DNA from: Chordibacter sp038110535 | GTDB lineage: Bacteria; Verrucomicrobiota; Verrucomicrobiia; Opitutales; Seribacteraceae | Direction of reading: 5' to 3' | Length of the DNA: 64,000 bases | Assembly (NCBI GenBank): GCA_038110535.1 | Contig: JAYNJW010000002.1 | Location: 1-64,000 of the forward strand | Shown here: one piece after another, positions 56,901 through 62,900 of the stretch | Numbering within the stretch: position 1 is the stretch's first letter | Layout: the number at the start of each line of letters is the position of its first letter | The notes under the pieces: generated by a model | Told to the model about the DNA's origin: nothing | Databases searched by the model: none | The model's input: only the letters and a program-made list of their open reading frames with translations | Program-made: the position numbers and the translations under genes

Positions 56901-59900
56901 GAAGGAACCTCCCTGTGGATCAGATGCATCCAGCCATAGACTAAGGCTTTCGAATTGAATTGGATGGTCAGGCAGTTCAAGCGTGTGGATAGATTTCGCA
57001 GATTCAGAGTTAATGGATATCCTGTAAGTAGAATTATTTTCGGATCTATTTATATCTGTGATTTCCCCGTAAGGCAGCACCATCCATGATTCGTTTAGAT
57101 CAGTAATTCCTACGGCCTTGGTGTCTTTACCGAAGTGAAGATCAAAGACTTTAGGATTTTCCCCAGAGGTTGAATTTTCTTCTATTTGAATGGAGGTGAA
57201 CATATCTCCAAACCCACCCCCATAAATTGAACCAATCTCTGCATGGGATAAAGCAATTCCATAAATCCTGAGATCATCAATGAATTCGGCAAATATTTCA
57301 TCTCCGCTGGAATTACCGATGTAATACAGATCGCTTTGTTCACGAATATTTGCCTGAGCCACAAAAACTCCATTAAGAAAGTATTTAGTACGGGTCCCTT
57401 CTGCGAGAACGGTCAGGTGGTTCCAATCTTTGAGTAAGTAAGGTTGAATCTGGTAGCCTGAACTGTGAAAACTTAATTCGTCGTTGCTTTCATCTCCATC
57501 GATAATTCCAAGAATTCGATCGGCAGACCGGTAAGTCAAATAGTGATCAAATTCAATACCATTTTGTTTATCCTGCCCCCGAAAAAGTGTGGATTTCGAA
57601 TTTGGCTGAGGAGGTATAAGGTTCTTACACCAAACGGAAAGTGTCCAACCATCGTCGTTTAAAGGAATACCATTAGGCTCAATTTTCATTCTTCCATCGT
57701 CAGATAATTTATCAAACGCCAGACCCTGACCGAATTTACCTTTAGGGGTTACCCAGGCATCATAGATCGTAGCCAGAGTCCCATCCAGGCTGTCACTTCG
57801 AACTTGATTGGCACGAGGGGAGTCCCGGTTGAAAGACCACCAACCATCGAGTGCATCTGAGCGGGTGGTTGCCCGGTAAAGCTTTTTGGTGGAAACGGAA
57901 TTGCTAACATTGGGCTGGCCGTAACCATCGCTAAATACATTTGGCCGAAAGATTATGGCGGAAGCTTGGTTTTCCTCAGCAAGTTCGTAGGAAAAAAACC
58001 AAGTATAGTTATCATTTGTGTAGACCGAACCTTCCACCATTTCTCCGTTGGTGACTGTAAAATTTGATGCATTCAAATCCGAAGCAGGGAAAGGCTTGCC
58101 CCCGCGGGTAAAGGATAATATGCCTTGCCCTCTTATCCCCTCGATCACTGGATCAACGCTAAGTTGTGGAACGAGCGAGATATCACCAGAGCCATTGCCA
58201 TAAAGCTGATCAATCTCACTCTGGTTTAAAGCGATATCGTAAACCCGAAAATCGTCCATTAAACCAACAAAATTTGTGGAATACCAACCAGTACGGTTTA
58301 CATCAAAATAGCCAAAACTCAGGGGGGTGCGGCTCATGGTGTCTAGTTCGGGGCGAAGGCCGTTTAGGACATTGCGTCCATCCACATAGGCTTTGGCATA
58401 TTGCCCGTCGTACAGATGAACAATGTGCTTCCAACTGCCTCCAAAGTTTCCAGTTTGCGAACTGAATTGTTGTCTGGCACTGGACGGATTGTAGAAGGAA
58501 TCCATTTGATTGTCCCAGATTCTTCGTAATCCCCAGCCTGTGTGCCACCATCCCGCATTGCCACTAATGTTGCCCAGTCCGTAGATAACTGCGTCATTCA
58601 TTCTGTCTTCTTCGGCTAGTAACCATAAAGATATGGTTCTGGGGCGGTTGGAGGAAATTCCCAGACTGCTGGCAGAGGCAGAGGTTCGAACCCATGCATT
58701 GCCGGGAAAACTTAATGCATACCCGGAAATCCCCGGAGCATAGCTAACTTCATAAACTGTGCCGGAAATGTTGTTGTCAACAAAAGTTCCCGGAAATAGG
58801 CCAAAATATTCGGATACCTGTGAATCGTTTTGGTCATCAAAAGACCACCATGCTCGAAGATGATCGAGCCGGGTGAGGGGGCGACCATAAGCTAGGTTAA
58901 AGCTGGTTGCTCTGGTTAGAGCACCGTCGAGAGTTTCACCAAAACTTCCACCGAAGTTAAAGCTGTATTTGTTGGGTGAATCTGCGGGAGTGAAATGGAT
59001 AAGCAAACTTGAATTGTCTTCTGATTTTGAGAAGCTGAAGTCCTCAACCTCATCACTGTTTTTGTCGGTTAAGCGAAAATTAGTATAGAGTGAAAGATAG
59101 GGGTGGGAGAATGGCATAAGGTCAGTAAGTCCCCATTTTTGTGCTAGGTAGCCCTCCATTTTTTGACGGTTCTCCTCTGAGATATTTCCACGAAGAACAA
59201 TCAGTTCGCCAAGCGACCATTCAGACCCCCAGTCATCGTTCCATGCAGCAGTAGCAGGGAAAACAAAAGCTCCGCTTGCATTTGTGGTGCTGGATCGAGG
59301 GCCTTTTAGAATATTGGAACCATTCTTGAAAACATTTTGGTATCCATTGGTTACTGAGAATTCTAAACCGATCATGCCGGTCTCTCCGCTTGTTAGCATT
59401 GGAGCTGACTTTCTATTATCAGAAAACCACCAAAAAATCCTGCCATTTGTCCAAGGGAAATGACTTTCCCATCCAAAGTTGAAAGGAAAGGTATTCTTCT
59501 TGATCACTGTATCGTCTAATCGGCCGACCAAAAGGACAAAGACATCAGAAATGGGCCCGGAGGACGCTTCATCATCAGTTGCGGGGTTCCAGGGGTTTGA
59601 TCCATAATTACCCCTGTAGGCAAGAATACGGTCGATATTTGAATTTCCAGAATTTCGATTAAAATCGATGGCGTTTAAATCGCCAATATTTTCACCTGTC
59701 TCCGGTCTATTATTGGGATGTGCATATAATTTGACATCCGGATTAATTTTATTGCTCCAATAATCCAATTCATTTGTGCCTGATAAAGTTGTGATCGATG
59801 AAGAGTCTGATGCATCTATCCAAAGGGTTACACCATCTATTTGATCAGGTGTGGGGAGCGTGACATTAAGATCTTCGATATTCATGTCATTGAGGCTTAA

Positions 59901-62900
59901 ATAACCGCCATATCTTTTGAATTTTACTTGTACAGAAACACTCTCTTGAAGTTCGGGATCTTGGACAGGTTGATATTCAAAAGGTTCAACTGTTAGTCCA
60001 TGGTCGCTTAGTCCTCCATTGTATAAATCTTTGGCCATTTCTTCTCCAAGTACGGTGGAGTAAATTCTCACATCGTCGATTTCTCCGATAAACCTTCCTC
60101 CATCTGGGTATTGAGGAGATGCCAAGCCCATGTACCATTTACTGCCTGGCGGAATAATAAGGCTGCTTCCAAAATCACCACTTTCTCCCTCAAGTTGGCC
60201 GTTAAGATAGAATTTCAATTCATATCCGTCCTTGGATTCAGCATTGTAGGCAAGAAGCAAATGATTCCATTTGCCCTCCACTATCCCACTGCCCATTTGT
60301 ACATTTCCCGAAGAGATCAATGAGTTCATATAAACTTCAAGATTGGAAGTTCCGGATCCAATCTGAAGTGAATGCCCGTTGGTGCCCCCCAGCGATAACA
60401 TCACATTACCGATCAATTGGGGAGAGCGGTAAGAACTGTTCGCAAAGCGCTTAAACCACATTGAAACGCTTAACTGGGTAAGACTGAGGTCTTCGTCAGC
60501 AGAATCCAATCCAATGTAGTCGCCAGAATTTCGTAAGCTAACCGCAGTACCGAAGATCGAATCTGCAGTCCAGGTGGCACCGCCCTGTAAGGAACCATGA
60601 CTACTGCCAATACTGTCCGAAACAGTTTTGCCCAGCGATTCATCTAGCCACCACCAGTGTTTGAGATCTTCTTTGAAAGGAATGTTGGGGACGCGGGATA
60701 TTCTGTGTTGTACCCTTAAGTTGTCCTCTCCTTCATAGCTCCCCAAAGCGGCGGGTAAATCAAGAATCATTTGCTGGAATGAAGTAAAAGTCGCATTAAA
60801 TTCTAAGTCCCCATTGTCAAAAGTTTGAAGACTTCCCGCTACAATTTCTCCATTTGTGAGGCTGGCATTAAGCTCGTTTTCAGTGATTCCGCTGAGAGAA
60901 ACCTTTTGGCCAAATTTTTCGAAAGATAGCTTGATTGTAATGGTCTCTTTGTCTGTGACTACGGGAGCAGAAACGATCCCCATAATTCCAATATCACCCT
61001 CACCTCCATTGAAGATTCGAAAAATCTCTTCCGGAGACAGGGCATTGTCATAAATTCTGAGGTCGTCGATTTGACCCGCATAATACTGGTCACTTTGAAA
61101 GGGTCCAGGTCCACCAATAAACCAGTCACCCATTCGAAGCTCAGGAATATCATTTTCATTAAGAGTTTTGGTCGCTACCAGTCGACCATTTAAATAGGAG
61201 GATAGGTGATTAGTTTGTCGGTTCACTACCATCACCACATGTGCCCATTCTTCTTCATTTAGAGCGAATTCATAATGAGAGGAAACCGGTTCGTCTCCGT
61301 TTTGCTCCCAGGAACTGATGGAGCGTTTTCCGGTTATTGCCAAGCCCCGATCTGTCTCAATTCCTGGCGTGGTAATAAGGGGAATCTGGTGTCCTAGAAA
61401 AAGCAATGTTTCATGAGCAGTAACATTATCTGAACGAATGATTCTTTCATTGGGGTATTCAAAATAAAGATCCTGATTTTTATCCAACCAGAAAACATTC
61501 CGCCCTCCACCGCCTGCCATGATGTAATAAACCCCGGGCGGGAATCCATCTGGATCAAATGCGAGTGAACCATGAGCTATGGTGTAACCTCTTGGGAATT
61601 TGCCGTAGTTATCAAATGTAGTTCCGAAAGATGAGGCCATAGCACTTGGAAGACCTGATAAACTCGAAAGAAAATTTGGACTGTACGCAGTCCCCCCATT
61701 TTCGTTTTCCAGTAGCCAAGGGCCGTCAGAAAGGTTTGAGTCGGCAAAAAAACCACTTCCATCGGAAATGGAAGTGCTGAGGTACCCGATGTAATTTTCA
61801 TCCCACCCTCTATCCGTATCGGGTTCAATTATTGGATTTCCCTGACTATCAACTTTTTTAACGGCGATTGCATAGAATTCAACGGGTTCTTCAAACAAAT
61901 CAGCTAAGATATCTTGCCCTGGGTCAAATTGTGGAATCCCGTTTTTTCTCATATCATGTGGCCAGGTATCGATGCGCACATTACCTGACCAGTCTCTCCA
62001 GAAAAATCGACCATGAGCAAATTGGAAGAGGTTGCTATCCGGCAAATAGGAAGGTTTAACCCAGACGGAAAGAGAATAACTTTCTCGGGTGATTACCAAG
62101 TCATCCTTGGTTTTTTCTTCCATGATCATAGAAATCTCACCCGCATTTAACATGGAAGAATATATTCGAAAATCGTCAATCCAGCCGGTAAATCCATCTC
62201 CGCCTATGATCAAGTCCGAAGGCTGAGTATTAATTTCGAAATTATTACTGTTAATCTTGGATAGAAATTTGGACTCTTTTCTGCCATCCAAGTACATGTC
62301 TAAACTGAACGAGTTTTCTCCTGTAGGTGCCATGGACAGAGCAAGGTGATGCCATTTACCATCATGTACTTGGAAATGCTTACCGGTTTGTTCAGCACCG
62401 TAAATGTTCAGGTTCATAAACCCTCCCATATTGTTGTAGTCGATGATGCCCCATTTCCATTGCTTTCCATCCTCTTCAATCCCCCATTTTGCAAGGGTTC
62501 CAGCTGAAGAGCGTGTTTTGATCCAGACCGATAATGTCCTGGGGTAATTTTCGTATATTCCTGGTGCCAGATCCTGGTTTACTGTAAAAGTACCTCCATC
62601 CCTAAAATCCAGAGCTTGGCCAAATCGACCAGTACCAAACCTTTCAGTGCCTGAAAATTGACCATGTTTTTCATTTCCTGAGTAGTCATCACTATCACGA
62701 TCAAAAGGCCACCATGCAAACAGCAGGTTGGGTAAGGTAACATCTGCAATTGAAATTTCGCTGTTGTTACGGTCAAGGAGCTCGATTTTTCCAAAGTTTG
62801 AGCTTCCGTTCATGCCTAATGACGGTCCAAAAAGGCTTTGGCTGTAGGAATTACTACCGTAAAAGAATAAGGGACGGTCCCCCCCCGATTGATCTTCGAA

